Part shown: positions 27,361-35,217 of the stretch, piece by piece
Numbering within the stretch: position 1 is the stretch's first letter
How the letters are laid out: each line of letters opens with the position of its first letter
Origin: Methyloversatilis discipulorum
Lineage (GTDB): Bacteria > Pseudomonadota > Gammaproteobacteria > Burkholderiales > Rhodocyclaceae
Assembly (NCBI RefSeq): GCF_018780585.1
Contig: NZ_JADMJL010000030.1
Span: 1-43,901, forward strand
Length of the DNA stretch: 43,901 bases
Direction: 5' to 3'
The notes under the pieces: generated by a model
The model's database searches: none
What the model saw: only the letters and a program-made list of their open reading frames with translations
Told to the model about the DNA's origin: nothing
Program-made: the position numbers and the translations under genes

Positions 27361-28035
27361 ATGCATATCCTGCTTGCCGAGGACGATCCGGTCATTTCTG
27401 ATGCCGTGGTCCGGGCGCTGCGGCGCGCCGGCTACGCGGTGGACAGCGTGGCCAGCGGCGGTGAGGCCGATGCGGCGCTGCATGGACAGGGTTTCGATCT
27501 GGCCATCATCGACATCGGCCTGCCCAAGCTGTCCGGTATCGAGGTGATCAAGCGCATGCGCGCGCGCAAATGTACGACACCTGTGCTGATCCTGACCGCG
27601 CAGGACGGCATCGACGACCGCGTGCGCGGGCTCGATGCCGGCGCCGACGACTACATGTGCAAACCTTTCGCACTGCCTGAGCTGGAGGCGCGCGTGCGTG
27701 CGCTGACGCGGCGCGGCACCGGCATGCCCACCCGCATCGAGATCGGCAGCCTCGCCTACGATCAGACCGATCACGTGGCCAGCGTCAATGGTCAGGCGAT
27801 CGAACTGTCGGCGCGCGAGACCGCATTGCTGGAGGTGCTGCTGCTGCGCGCTGGCCGGCTGGTCAACAAGGAACAGCTGGTCGACCATCTGTGCGGCTGG
27901 GGCGAAGAAGTGAGCAACAACGCCATCGAGGTCTATGTGCACAGGCTGCGCAAGAAGATCGAGCACAGCGGCCTGCGCATCGTGACGCTGCGCGGCCTGG
28001 GCTACTGCCTGGAAAGACCGGATGCCGTCGCGTGA
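27361..28035 (+). CDS. OmpR/TctD-type response regulator
   Basis: The protein has 224 residues. The receiver domain shows the acidic pair at 8-9, the phosphorylation site Asp51 in IIDIGLPKLSG, and Lys101 in DDYMCKPFAL. The winged-helix output domain has SARETALLEVLLLRAGRLVNKEQL and NAIEVYVHRLRKKI. It closely resembles the TctD/QseB group. It overlaps the sensor kinase gene by 14 bases, so they form a functional pair. The target genes are unknown. Confidence 0.93.
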   Translation: MHILLAEDDPVISDAVVRALRRAGYAVDSVASGGEADAALHGQGFDLAIIDIGLPKLSGIEVIKRMRARKCTTPVLILTAQDGIDDRVRGLDAGADDYMCKPFALPELEARVRALTRRGTGMPTRIEIGSLAYDQTDHVASVNGQAIELSARETALLEVLLLRAGRLVNKEQLVDHLCGWGEEVSNNAIEVYVHRLRKKIEHSGLRIVTLRGLGYCLERPDAVA

Positions 28036-29500
28036 GAAGCTGAAGAACCGTCGCAGCAAATCCGGCGAAAGAACGGGCGAGTACAACTCGCTGTTCGGCG
28101 AAATCCTCGACTGGATGCTCGCGCCGCTGATGTTCGTGTGGCCGATCAGCATCGCCATCATTCACAACGTGGCAGACGACATCGCACACGCACCCTATGA
28201 CAAGGTGCTCGGCGACAGCGTCTACGAGCTGAGCCGGCAGGTGCGCTTCACGCCGGTCGGTGCCATCTTCGTCAAGCCGCCGCAGATGCGCGACCTGTTC
28301 CACATCGACGGCGAGGACATCATCTACTACCAGGTGCTCGGCGGTGCCGGCGAACTGCTGGCCGGTGACAGCGAAGTGCCGGACGTGCCGGACGAGAAGC
28401 CTTGGAAGCCGGGCGAGCTCTACTTCCGTGGCGGCCGCGTAAACAACGAGGACGTGCGGATCGCCTACATGTTCCAGCCGGTTACCACCATTCCCGGTTC
28501 CTACGTGACGGTGCAGGTGGCTGAGACGCTGAACAAGCGCGAGGCACTGACCTCGCGCATCCTGTCCGGCGTGCTGCTGCCGCAGTTCGTCATCATTCCG
28601 ATCGCCGTCGTGCTGGTCTATTTCGGTCTGGGCCGTGGGCTGTGGCCGTTGAAGCGGCTGCAGGCGGTGATCGAGAAGCGGCGGCCGACCGACCTGTCAC
28701 CGATCGACGTGCGTCGCGTACCGGAAGAACTGCGCCCGCTGATCAATGCGCTGAACGACATGATGCTGCGGCTGGAGGTGAATCTCGCCGCACAGCAGCG
28801 CTTCATCGCCGACGCCGCGCACCAGATGCGCACCCCGCTGACCGGCCTGAAGAGTCAGGCCGAGCTGGCGCTGCTCGAGAACGATCCGGCACAGATCCGT
28901 GCCTGCATGGAGCAGATACTGGTCAGCGCCACCGGCGCAGGGCACCTGATCAATCAGCTCCTCGCACTGGCGCGCGCCGAAGCGAGCACGGAGAAGGTGC
29001 ATGCGATCGAGCGGGTGGAACTGAACGCGCTATTCGAATCGCTGATTGCCGACTGGGTGCCGGCGGCGCGCAGGCGTCATATCGACCTCGGCTTCGAGCG
29101 GGCGCACGTCGCGCTGCATGTCGATGCCAATCCGGTGCTGCTCGGCGAAATGTTCAAGAACCTGATCGACAACGCGATCAAGTACACGTCCTACGGCGGG
29201 ATCGTCACCGTGAGACTGAAGGCGGATATCCGCGCGATCCTGGAAATCGAGGACACCGGGCCCGGCATTCCGGTCGAGGACAGGCAGCGCGTGTTCGAGC
29301 GCTTCTATCGTGTGCTCGGCACCCAGGTCGAAGGCTCCGGACTTGGCCTGCCCATCGTGCGCGAGATCGCGGAACTGCACCGCGCCGAGGTCGAACTGCT
29401 CGATGCGCCCGGAAATGGCGGACTTATCGTGCGCGTGTCCTTTCCGCGCGTGGTGGAACAGGTACCCAACGAGGCCGCGGCACTGCCGTGGCCGGTCTGA
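28022..29500 (+). CDS. TctE-type sensor histidine kinase
   Basis: The protein has 492 residues. Transmembrane helices near 32-48 and 183-203 enclose a periplasmic sensor domain of about 130 residues (TctE N-terminal type, with LYFRGGRVNNEDVRIAYMF). Downstream is HAMP-like DNA and the dimerisation helix with the phosphoacceptor His267 in AAHQMRTPLTGLKSQ. The catalytic domain has an N-box NLIDNAIKY, DTGPGIP and GSGLGLPI. The start overlaps the regulator gene. In characterised relatives such pairs control uptake of tricarboxylates, but no transporter gene is present here. Confidence 0.92.
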   Translation: MPSREKLKNRRSKSGERTGEYNSLFGEILDWMLAPLMFVWPISIAIIHNVADDIAHAPYDKVLGDSVYELSRQVRFTPVGAIFVKPPQMRDLFHIDGEDIIYYQVLGGAGELLAGDSEVPDVPDEKPWKPGELYFRGGRVNNEDVRIAYMFQPVTTIPGSYVTVQVAETLNKREALTSRILSGVLLPQFVIIPIAVVLVYFGLGRGLWPLKRLQAVIEKRRPTDLSPIDVRRVPEELRPLINALNDMMLRLEVNLAAQQRFIADAAHQMRTPLTGLKSQAELALLENDPAQIRACMEQILVSATGAGHLINQLLALARAEASTEKVHAIERVELNALFESLIADWVPAARRRHIDLGFERAHVALHVDANPVLLGEMFKNLIDNAIKYTSYGGIVTVRLKADIRAILEIEDTGPGIPVEDRQRVFERFYRVLGTQVEGSGLGLPIVREIAELHRAEVELLDAPGNGGLIVRVSFPRVVEQVPNEAAALPWPV

Positions 29501-29508
29501 GGGCAGGC

Positions 29509-29820
29509 ATGGACACGCTGGATATCGGACTGCGCGCGGTTGTCGTCCTCAAGGGACTCAACGAAATCGTGCTGCTGACGCTGATCGGTCAGGCGGCGCT
29601 CTACCTGCTCGCAGGCAGCCGTCGCCACGGCAATCTGATCTACGGTGCGTTCAATCAGGTTGGCGCGCGCGTCTTCCGTCTGTTCCGTTACGTCACGCCG
29701 CGCTTCGTGCCTGACCGCCACCTGCCCTTCGTGGCTTTTCTCGGTCTGTTGCTGGTCGAACTGGTGCTCATCATCGCCAAGATATCGCTGGTTGCCGAAA
29801 CGATGCTGCGCGCGCAATGA
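29509..29820 (+). CDS. Small membrane protein of unknown function
   Basis: A 103-residue product with two hydrophobic segments (GLNEIVLLTLIGQAALYLLAG near 16 and LPFVAFLGLLLVELVLIIAKISLV near 72) and a basic loop rich in arginine between them. It starts nine bases after the kinase stop, so it may belong to the same transcript. No family is recognised. A structural or accessory role at the membrane is the most that can be said. Confidence 0.7.
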   Translation: MDTLDIGLRAVVVLKGLNEIVLLTLIGQAALYLLAGSRRHGNLIYGAFNQVGARVFRLFRYVTPRFVPDRHLPFVAFLGLLLVELVLIIAKISLVAETMLRAQ

Positions 29821-29834
29821 TCGACGCAAAACCT

Positions 29835-29863
29835 TTGACAGAAACGCGATCAGATACTAATAT
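29835..29863 (+). promoter_or_regulatory. Promoter of tRNA-Phe
   Basis: TTGACA, 17 bases, TAATAT: a near-consensus sigma-70 promoter ending 12 bases before the tRNA gene, as is usual for stable RNA genes. Confidence 0.8.
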
Positions 29864-29875
29864 CGCTGGCTCTTT

Positions 29876-29951
29876 GGCCAAGTAGCTCAGTTGGTAGAGC
29901 AGCGGATTGAAAATCCGCGTGTCGGTGGTTCGATTCCGCCCTTGGCCACCA
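29876..29951 (+). tRNA. tRNA-Phe (anticodon GAA)
   Basis: The 76-base gene folds as a standard cloverleaf. The acceptor stem GGCCAAG pairs with CTTGGCC, then A and an encoded CCA follow. The D loop contains AGCTCAGTTGGTAGAGC. The anticodon stem GCGGA/TCCGC has the loop TTGAAAA with the anticodon GAA at 29909-29911, and the T arm contains GGTTCGATTCC. A recombinase gene lies 370 bases downstream, so the 3' end of this gene is the likely integration site of the element that follows. Confidence 0.98.
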
Positions 29952-29997
29952 GAAAAACGCCCCTTGCGTCAGTAGCTTACGCAGGGAGCAAAAAGAT

Positions 29998-30022
29998 AAG
30001 GGCCGCAAGGCCCTTTCTTTTT
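29998..30022 (+). terminator. Terminator behind tRNA-Phe
   Basis: AAGGGCC-gcaa-GGCCCTT followed by TCTTTTT. Just before it, 29961-29986 can form a second stem with one bulged base (CCCTTGCGT with ACGCAGGG). Confidence 0.85.
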
Positions 30023-30242
30023 GCCCGAATTTTGTGCAGTTCTGGCGAAATTCTGACGTTTTTCTGTGCGGACCCTGTCGGGCACCTGCAGATGGCTGCG
30101 AGTGCATGCGCGTTTCCGACGCTTATGCGCTCGACAGACGGCGGCTTGCCCGCCGCACCCATCGCCTGAATCGAAGCCCTTCACCGACGGCATCAAGCGT
30201 TTAAGTGGCAGTGCTACACGTACTTTCATTGGAGAAAGTGCG
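30023..30242 (+). other. Left end of the integrated element, non-coding
   Basis: No gene is visible between the terminator and the recombinase leader. The stretch holds a small hairpin ACTTTC-attgga-GAAAGT at 30222-30239 whose loop and right arm contain the ribosome site GGAGAAAG of the short frame at 30243. Recombinase arm-binding sites may lie here, but none can be defined by eye. Confidence 0.4.
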
Positions 30243-30320
30243 ATGTACCCTGTAACCCCCTCCGCTGGAAACCCGGCAATTGCCCGCCTCACCCTTCCCT
30301 TGACCCGGGGAGGTGCGTGA
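30243..30320 (+). CDS. Short open frame in front of the integrase gene
   Basis: Twenty-five codons start at an ATG with GGAGAAAG eight bases upstream and end one base before the integrase ATG. The integrase ribosome site (GGGGAGG) lies inside this frame, so translation of the short frame would affect integrase translation. The peptide has no known domain. It may be a regulatory leader or chance. Confidence 0.35.
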   Translation: MYPVTPSAGNPAIARLTLPLTRGGA

Positions 30321-30321
30321 C

Positions 30322-31740
30322 ATGGCCACCCCGTATCTTGAAGGCAGTACCTGGTCGGTGCGTTTGCGCATCAAAGGCCACGACGTGTACATGAGCGGCT
30401 ACGCCAGCGCACGCGAGGCCAGAATTGCCGCCGAGCAGAAGAGTGTCGAACTGCGCAGTGGCTACACGCCTATACACGGCGGCCCAAAACGCCATACGGT
30501 GGCGCAGGCCATGTACCTCTATGCCCTGGAACGCCTGCCGTTCATCAAGGGTGCGCGCCAGGAAGCCTCCCGGATCAATGCCTACCTGCTGCAAGCGAAG
30601 TTAGGGCGCATATCCGTCGAGCGCATCAAGCCGAAGCGGGAATGCCGTGACGAATCCAGTGGCCCGTACTTTGAAGTGCGTTACGTGCCCTCAGCCGAGC
30701 AGCCCATACCGCCGGGGCTCCATGCGCATCGCGAATCGCTGAGCGAAAAGGCGCAACACACCCGACAGGCGATCAGAAGGCTTGCGGCACTCTCGATGGC
30801 TCAGGTGACGCCCCGCGACGTCCAGGATCTGATCGATGCACGACTGCGGGACGGATTCAAGGCCGCGACAGCGAAGCAGGAACAGTCGCAGTTGCTATCA
30901 CTCTTTGAGCATGCCATCAGGGTGTGGCAGTGGCACGGGCTTTCCGGAAACCCGGCCTCCGAAACAGGCCTGCGCATGCCTCCCATCGACAACGCACGCG
31001 AAGAGACGCTCACGCAAGGGGAGTACGAGCGGCTCATCGCTCATATCAACGCCGATCCCAAGCACGTAAGAAACCGCTTTGTGCTGCCTTCCCTGAACTT
31101 CCTTCTCGAGACCGCGATGCGCTCAGGTGAAGCGTTCGAGACGATTCTCTGGCGGGATCTCGATCGCGAGAGAAAGATCCTATTTCTGACGGACGCAAAG
31201 GAGTTGTCCCGAACGGTTCCGCTCAGCCCGGGGGCGATGCAGGCGATCGAAGACATCGAAAGGCTGTGCCGTGAGCGAGGCCTTCCGATGGGCGATGATG
31301 ATCCGTTGATTCCAATTACACACGCAGCAATGTCGAAGGCCTGGAATCGATGGTGCAAGGGAGCGGGCGTCGAAAACGTCACTCTTCACGATCTGCGTCA
31401 TACGGCGGCCACGCGCTACGCCAAGGAGCTTGGTGGAGATGTCAATGTGCTGTCTGTCATCACCGGGCACAAAACACTTTCCCAACTGGGGCGTTATGTA
31501 AACCAGCGTGCGGAGGACGTCGCAAGGGCCCTGCACGGCGAAGAAGAGATCGACGAAAGCCTCTTGCCGGCGGGCCTCAGGACAAAAGGGCAGAAGACGA
31601 CGCTGACAAGCATTGCCCAGCTTGGCAAGGATGATGGCGGCCCAGACGGAACGGCGGACGAGCGTTGGCGGGAAACGGAAAGCGCTGCCGCTTCAAACGT
31701 GATACACGCCCAGTTCGGCCTGCGCAGGGAGGTGGCATGA
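30322..31740 (+). CDS. Site-specific tyrosine recombinase (integrase)
   Basis: The product has 472 residues. The catalytic domain contains Arg267 in LLETAMRSGEAFE, Lys293 in LTDAKELSRTVPL, His356 and Arg359 in LHDLRHTAATR, His383 in ITGHKTLSQ and the nucleophile Tyr392 in LGRYVNQ, so the active site is complete. The N-terminal part contains a core-binding domain (about 140-215). The C-terminal extension of about 80 residues is unusual. The ATG at 30322 has GGGGAGG in front; a GTG at 30313 is an alternative. Position just behind tRNA-Phe makes it the integrase of the element. Confidence 0.9.
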   Translation: MATPYLEGSTWSVRLRIKGHDVYMSGYASAREARIAAEQKSVELRSGYTPIHGGPKRHTVAQAMYLYALERLPFIKGARQEASRINAYLLQAKLGRISVERIKPKRECRDESSGPYFEVRYVPSAEQPIPPGLHAHRESLSEKAQHTRQAIRRLAALSMAQVTPRDVQDLIDARLRDGFKAATAKQEQSQLLSLFEHAIRVWQWHGLSGNPASETGLRMPPIDNAREETLTQGEYERLIAHINADPKHVRNRFVLPSLNFLLETAMRSGEAFETILWRDLDRERKILFLTDAKELSRTVPLSPGAMQAIEDIERLCRERGLPMGDDDPLIPITHAAMSKAWNRWCKGAGVENVTLHDLRHTAATRYAKELGGDVNVLSVITGHKTLSQLGRYVNQRAEDVARALHGEEEIDESLLPAGLRTKGQKTTLTSIAQLGKDDGGPDGTADERWRETESAAASNVIHAQFGLRREVA

Positions 31741-32300
31741 AGACGGCTCATGTTCGCCGAACCCCTGCGCCGTGCCGCGTGCCTCCTGGTCGAGTGGTGG
31801 GAGCGCTTGAAGGCGCGAGCCTTGACCCGGCGCCGAATCGAGCAAGAAGAGCTGCAGCGTCCAAGGTTGGCGAATACTCGGTGAAGAAGCACTTCGTGCT
31901 TGCCTGCAAAAAGGCCGGCGTGAACGACCTGCACTCTCATGACTTGCGGCACGAGGCCATCAGCCGATTTGCCGAATCGGGCAGGTGTGGACTGCTTGAC
32001 CTGCAGGCGATCAGCGGGCATCGGGACACGCGCATGCTCCTGCGTTACACGCATCTGTGCGTGCAGCAACTCGCGCAAAAAATGGACGAGATACCGACGC
32101 AGGACATCGAATATGTCCACAAGGAGCGCAGACGTCGCGCGCGGCTTAAGCTCGAAGTGCCCGTTGCGGGTGTGAAGCCGCTTCGCGTCCCTGATCCCCC
32201 GGCCTCGACCAGGCTTTCTGAGCGCGCTGACTTTGCGGTAAATGTAAATGTCATCATCGCGGCATTCGGCTCGACCCGGGTTGCGGGAGGCCACCGATGA
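31737..32300 (+). CDS. Truncated second tyrosine recombinase
   Basis: The product has 187 residues. Only the C-terminal catalytic half is recognisable: HDLRHEAISRFAESG with the His-x-x-Arg box, ISGHRDTRMLLRYTHL with the second histidine and the tyrosine. The first catalytic arginine is absent, because the first 40 residues (MKTAHVRRTPAP...) show no recombinase pattern. The start overlaps the integrase stop (ATGA at 31737-31740), so it is translated with it. It may be a decayed integrase, or a helper protein that works with the complete one. Confidence 0.7.
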   Translation: MKTAHVRRTPAPCRVPPGRVVGALEGASLDPAPNRARRAAASKVGEYSVKKHFVLACKKAGVNDLHSHDLRHEAISRFAESGRCGLLDLQAISGHRDTRMLLRYTHLCVQQLAQKMDEIPTQDIEYVHKERRRRARLKLEVPVAGVKPLRVPDPPASTRLSERADFAVNVNVIIAAFGSTRVAGGHR

Positions 32301-32737
32301 GCGCTAACCCCATTGTGTATGAGGATCACAGCCTGAGCCCGCTCACGGGGCTCAGCCCTCTCGAGGCCTGCTGTCTGTTTTACACATACTGCCGCCTGAA
32401 AATGCCTGAAGCGCTCGAACTGCAGTTGCGCGGGCTTGACGCGGATCTGTCAGTGCGCTTCTTTGCGCAGCATCCGGTGCTCCGACGAGAGTTCGTTCTC
32501 GTTATCACCGTGCATCGGATGGTCCAGTCCCGACATAACGCCGACTATCTACGCTACCTGATCGAGTGCTTGTTGGAATTCAACGGGTGTGGGGGCGTCG
32601 AGCTCGAGGCGACCGAGGCCATTTCCGTTTACCGGGCTGGGTATTTGGACGTTCCGGGCCTGATTGAATTCCGGAACGGCGGGCTCTTCCTGGATCGAAG
32701 GTCGGAAGACGTATCCAGCGACGAAGACGCGTCGTAA
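32297..32737 (+). CDS. Unknown protein encoded with the recombinases
   Basis: A 146-residue acidic protein with no recognised domain. It contains LSPLEACCLFYTYCRLKMPEA, a central helical region (PVLRREFVLVITVHRMVQSR), and an acidic tail EDVSSDEDAS. Its ATG overlaps the stop of the second recombinase (ATGA at 32297-32300), making a three-gene coupled set. A terminator follows at 32859. It could regulate or assist recombination; this is inference from position only. Confidence 0.65.
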   Translation: MSANPIVYEDHSLSPLTGLSPLEACCLFYTYCRLKMPEALELQLRGLDADLSVRFFAQHPVLRREFVLVITVHRMVQSRHNADYLRYLIECLLEFNGCGGVELEATEAISVYRAGYLDVPGLIEFRNGGLFLDRRSEDVSSDEDAS

Positions 32738-32858
32738 CACCTTGTCCAGGACAAAAAATGACAAAAGCTTCCGTTTTTGGATAGCGAAGCGCGCTTGCAG
32801 CGCCTAGGATGAGAAGTGGGAGAGCTTGAAAGAAGCCTCGCCCTCTCACCTCCTCTTT

Positions 32859-32881
32859 GCCCGCCTTGAGCGGGCTTTTTT
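32859..32881 (+). terminator. Terminator of the recombinase gene set
   Basis: GCCCGC-cttga-GCGGGC followed by six T residues. It is 120 bases beyond the third gene. Confidence 0.85.
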
Positions 32882-33060
32882 CTTTCATGGGTTGCCCAAA
32901 CAGCGCGAGTGAGGGCGAAGATCAGCGCGGTCATGACGGCGCAGTTTGCCTGCGGTAACGGACTCGATGACGCTGAAGATAGCGCCCACCAGAGATGCAC
33001 TGGATGCGGAGACCGAATTCCTATGGCTATGTCTATATGTCTGCGCCGCGCAGGCGTGCT

Positions 33061-33074
33061 GTGTATTGATACAC
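33061..33074. promoter_or_regulatory. Short palindrome, possible operator
   Basis: GTGTAT-tg-ATACAC is a perfect inverted repeat about 110 bases before the lipoprotein gene at 33185. It has the size of an operator for a small dimeric repressor; no protein can be assigned. Confidence 0.35.
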
Positions 33075-33184
33075 GCGAATGAATCTAGCGCTATATCTCA
33101 GACCAGTCTCGGATGGCTTTTTGCGCCTAGATAACCCAGAAGTTTCGCGTGCTAAGCTCGCAATCGGCATAACAACAAAGAGAC

Positions 33185-33631
33185 ATGAGCATGATCGAAC
33201 CCGCACGACATTTTGGGCTTCTCTCCGTCATCCTGGGGCTTGCCCTGGCGGGGTGTGACACAGAAAAAGCACGGGAGGCCGCACGCGCCGAGGCGCTGCA
33301 GCAGAAGACTGATCTGTGCATCGAGCACCTGAAGCCCTCGCTGAAAGATCCGTACTCAGTAAAGGTATTCAAAGCCACGGTCTCCCCTGGAAACCCTAAT
33401 GTGATCGCCATCGACTACCACGCCAAAAACAGCTTCGGCGCCTATATGCCGGGTGAGTTCAAATGCGAGATCGTGGACGGAAAGGTGGATGAAGGCGCCA
33501 CTCGTACATTGAACGCCATTGCCAGATTAGAACGGGAAACTGCAGCCCAACATGCTTACAACATCTGCTTGGAGGAGAGCAACGCGAATCTTGCGCGAGG
33601 AGAAGCGGGCCGGGATTGCCAGAAGCCCTGA
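33185..33631 (+). CDS. Putative lipoprotein
   Basis: A 148-residue product. The signal peptide (FGLLSVILGLALAGC) ends in a perfect lipobox LAGC. The mature part contains paired cysteines (LCIEHL, FKCEIV, YNICLEE, RDCQKP) that may form disulfides in the periplasm. PSLKDPYSVKVFKATVSPGNPNVIAIDYHAKNSFGAY resembles small uncharacterised lipoproteins of mobile elements and phages. No enzymatic motif was seen. Its GC content is lower than that of the catabolic region. Confidence 0.75.
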   Translation: MSMIEPARHFGLLSVILGLALAGCDTEKAREAARAEALQQKTDLCIEHLKPSLKDPYSVKVFKATVSPGNPNVIAIDYHAKNSFGAYMPGEFKCEIVDGKVDEGATRTLNAIARLERETAAQHAYNICLEESNANLARGEAGRDCQKP

Positions 33632-33788
33632 GCTTCTCGAAGGTCTCTTCGTCGCTAGCGAGCCCATTTATCGCGCAATCGGGCATATAGGAGCCAGAGA
33701 CCGCAGCGGTGGCGCCGATGGAGACAGGCCGCGAGATCGCGCGAGACAGCCGGTGTCGGCCGATGGAAAGTTCAAGGGCGTAAAAAGG

Positions 33789-34079
33789 ATGCTGACCGCG
33801 ACGACTGACACTTGGGATTACCGACGCGCTTTTCTTACCAGCCTCTCCCTCCGGGAAGAGGGGGGCGGGCGCTGGACGGCCAACACTCCGGCACTGGGTC
33901 TCCGATTCGAGATTGAGCACCACCGGATCAACCTGGTCGCTGTTTTAAAGATCTCCTGCGCGGGTTGTGAGCGGTACGATTTCGTACCGCCAACGCTCAC
34001 GGAAGAAGCACTGAAGGATCTCATCGAAGAGCGATTGGTCGACGAAATCCTCAGTGCGTACGCCAGAGCGCCCGGCTGA
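33789..34079 (+). CDS. Small hypothetical protein
   Basis: A 96-97 residue frame (MLTATTDTWDYRRAF...) with a plausible body: a beta-rich part GLRFEIEHHRINLVAVLKISC, a CxxC-like CAGCERYDF, and a helical end LKDLIEERLVDEILSAY. It is open upstream to 33552, but that part overlaps the lipoprotein gene in another phase and looks random. The ribosome site is weak. No family was recognised. Confidence 0.4.
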   Translation: MLTATTDTWDYRRAFLTSLSLREEGGGRWTANTPALGLRFEIEHHRINLVAVLKISCAGCERYDFVPPTLTEEALKDLIEERLVDEILSAYARAPG

Positions 34080-34260
34080 CGGGTGGTGTGCGGCTTATCG
34101 ACGCGAATCAGATGGCCGACCCTGGCCGGGCATCGTGACTTTGCTGCCCCGCCGTCGGACACGGGCCAGCGGCTAGACGAGGACGCCTTTCGGTCGAAAA
34201 TCCGCTCTGCGCACCGGCGAAAGCTACATTCATGACGCCATGTGCGCATGGACGCATGGA

Positions 34261-35217
34261 TCACTTCGGTCGTCCCGAAAACAGCTCAGTAAGCGCCTTG
34301 AGATCCGGATCGTCATCGTAATTTTTTCGTACCCGAGGAGGCACAGTCCTCTTCTCATCCGCTGGCGCAGTCTGCGCCAGCCCTTCAAGCTCAGTCGAAT
34401 GGATCAGGGTGGTGTCGGCCACGTTCGACGTGGAGTCTGGGTCGGGTGAGATTTTCGGATCAGTCTCGGGCGTGTAAAGGGGTTGAACCACCTCGCTTTC
34501 CTCGTGCGACTCGTACCGGTCTTCCGGCTGGATGGGGTGAGCCAACTGGTTCGCATGGGTGCGGGAAGACGTGCTGGAGTGCGTAACGGATTCCTCCGCG
34601 CAGGTCGCTGCAGATCGCGTGCTCAGCCCCTTCAACTTGAGCACCTTGACTGGCTTTTCTCCGCGCAGACGCCGAACGAGGTTTTGGATCGGATTGAACT
34701 GGAGGAGCCAGCGCCAGATGCGCTCAAAAATCAGCGGCAAGATCGGTGCGCAGAGCACAGCCAAGGCAATGTACAAGTAGACCCGTTGGTACCATGATTT
34801 TGCGACCTCGATGCGGTACGAATGTTCGTCGGAGAGCTGGTCGAGAAAACGATTGGGAAGTCGCCAGTAGAACGGCGTATCGGGAAGCAAGACCTGGTGA
34901 GCGGCCGGGAAGTACTTCGCCCGATCTGCGAGCAGGCTGACGCGCTCGCGCAGGGCGACGCACATACTGCTCTCATCGTCGCGACATGCTGAGACCGATA
35001 CCGACACCTGGTCCTGGCGGTTCCGTATTTCGGCGCAGCCCTCCCAGTCCTTTCGATCACAATGTGCGACCGCGTCGGCCAGTCGCGGCAGGTGAGCTTC
35101 TGCAGGCCACCTTGCAGCGAGTTCAGCCAGAAGTTCGGCTGGCCGCGTGTCGACAGGGGGAGGCTCCTCGCAGCCCGCAATGAGTGCGGCTGCGACGATC
35201 AATGCGGCGCGTCTCAT
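34261..35217 (-). CDS. Membrane lipoprotein of unknown function
   Basis: The product has 318 residues. A short signal peptide (MRRAALIVAAALIAGC) ends in the lipobox IAGC. A periplasmic cysteine-containing part follows (HCDRKDWEGC, SACRDDESSMC), then a transmembrane helix YLYIALAVLCAPILPLIF near residue 155. The C-terminal half is a long, polar, probably disordered cytoplasmic tail rich in S, E, D and P. The start at 35217 has GAGGGA in front and overlaps the stop of the upstream replication-relaxation-like gene (ATGA). An unusual layout that I cannot assign to a family. Confidence 0.75.
   Translation of the reverse strand: MRRAALIVAAALIAGCEEPPPVDTRPAELLAELAARWPAEAHLPRLADAVAHCDRKDWEGCAEIRNRQDQVSVSVSACRDDESSMCVALRERVSLLADRAKYFPAAHQVLLPDTPFYWRLPNRFLDQLSDEHSYRIEVAKSWYQRVYLYIALAVLCAPILPLIFERIWRWLLQFNPIQNLVRRLRGEKPVKVLKLKGLSTRSAATCAEESVTHSSTSSRTHANQLAHPIQPEDRYESHEESEVVQPLYTPETDPKISPDPDSTSNVADTTLIHSTELEGLAQTAPADEKRTVPPRVRKNYDDDPDLKALTELFSGRPK

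Larger units (their letters stand above)
32738..33184 (+). other. Non-coding region with terminator and palindromic site
   Basis: No gene is supported. It includes a stem of GTGGGAGAG with CTCTCAC (about 32816-32849), the terminator at 32859-32881, and a perfect 14-base palindrome at 33061-33074. The first part could be a small structured RNA ending in the terminator. Confidence 0.45.

Noticed and set aside
33552..33788. Upstream extension of the small frame at 33789
   Set aside because: It overlaps the lipoprotein gene in another phase and shows random composition, so only the part from 33789 is kept as possible.
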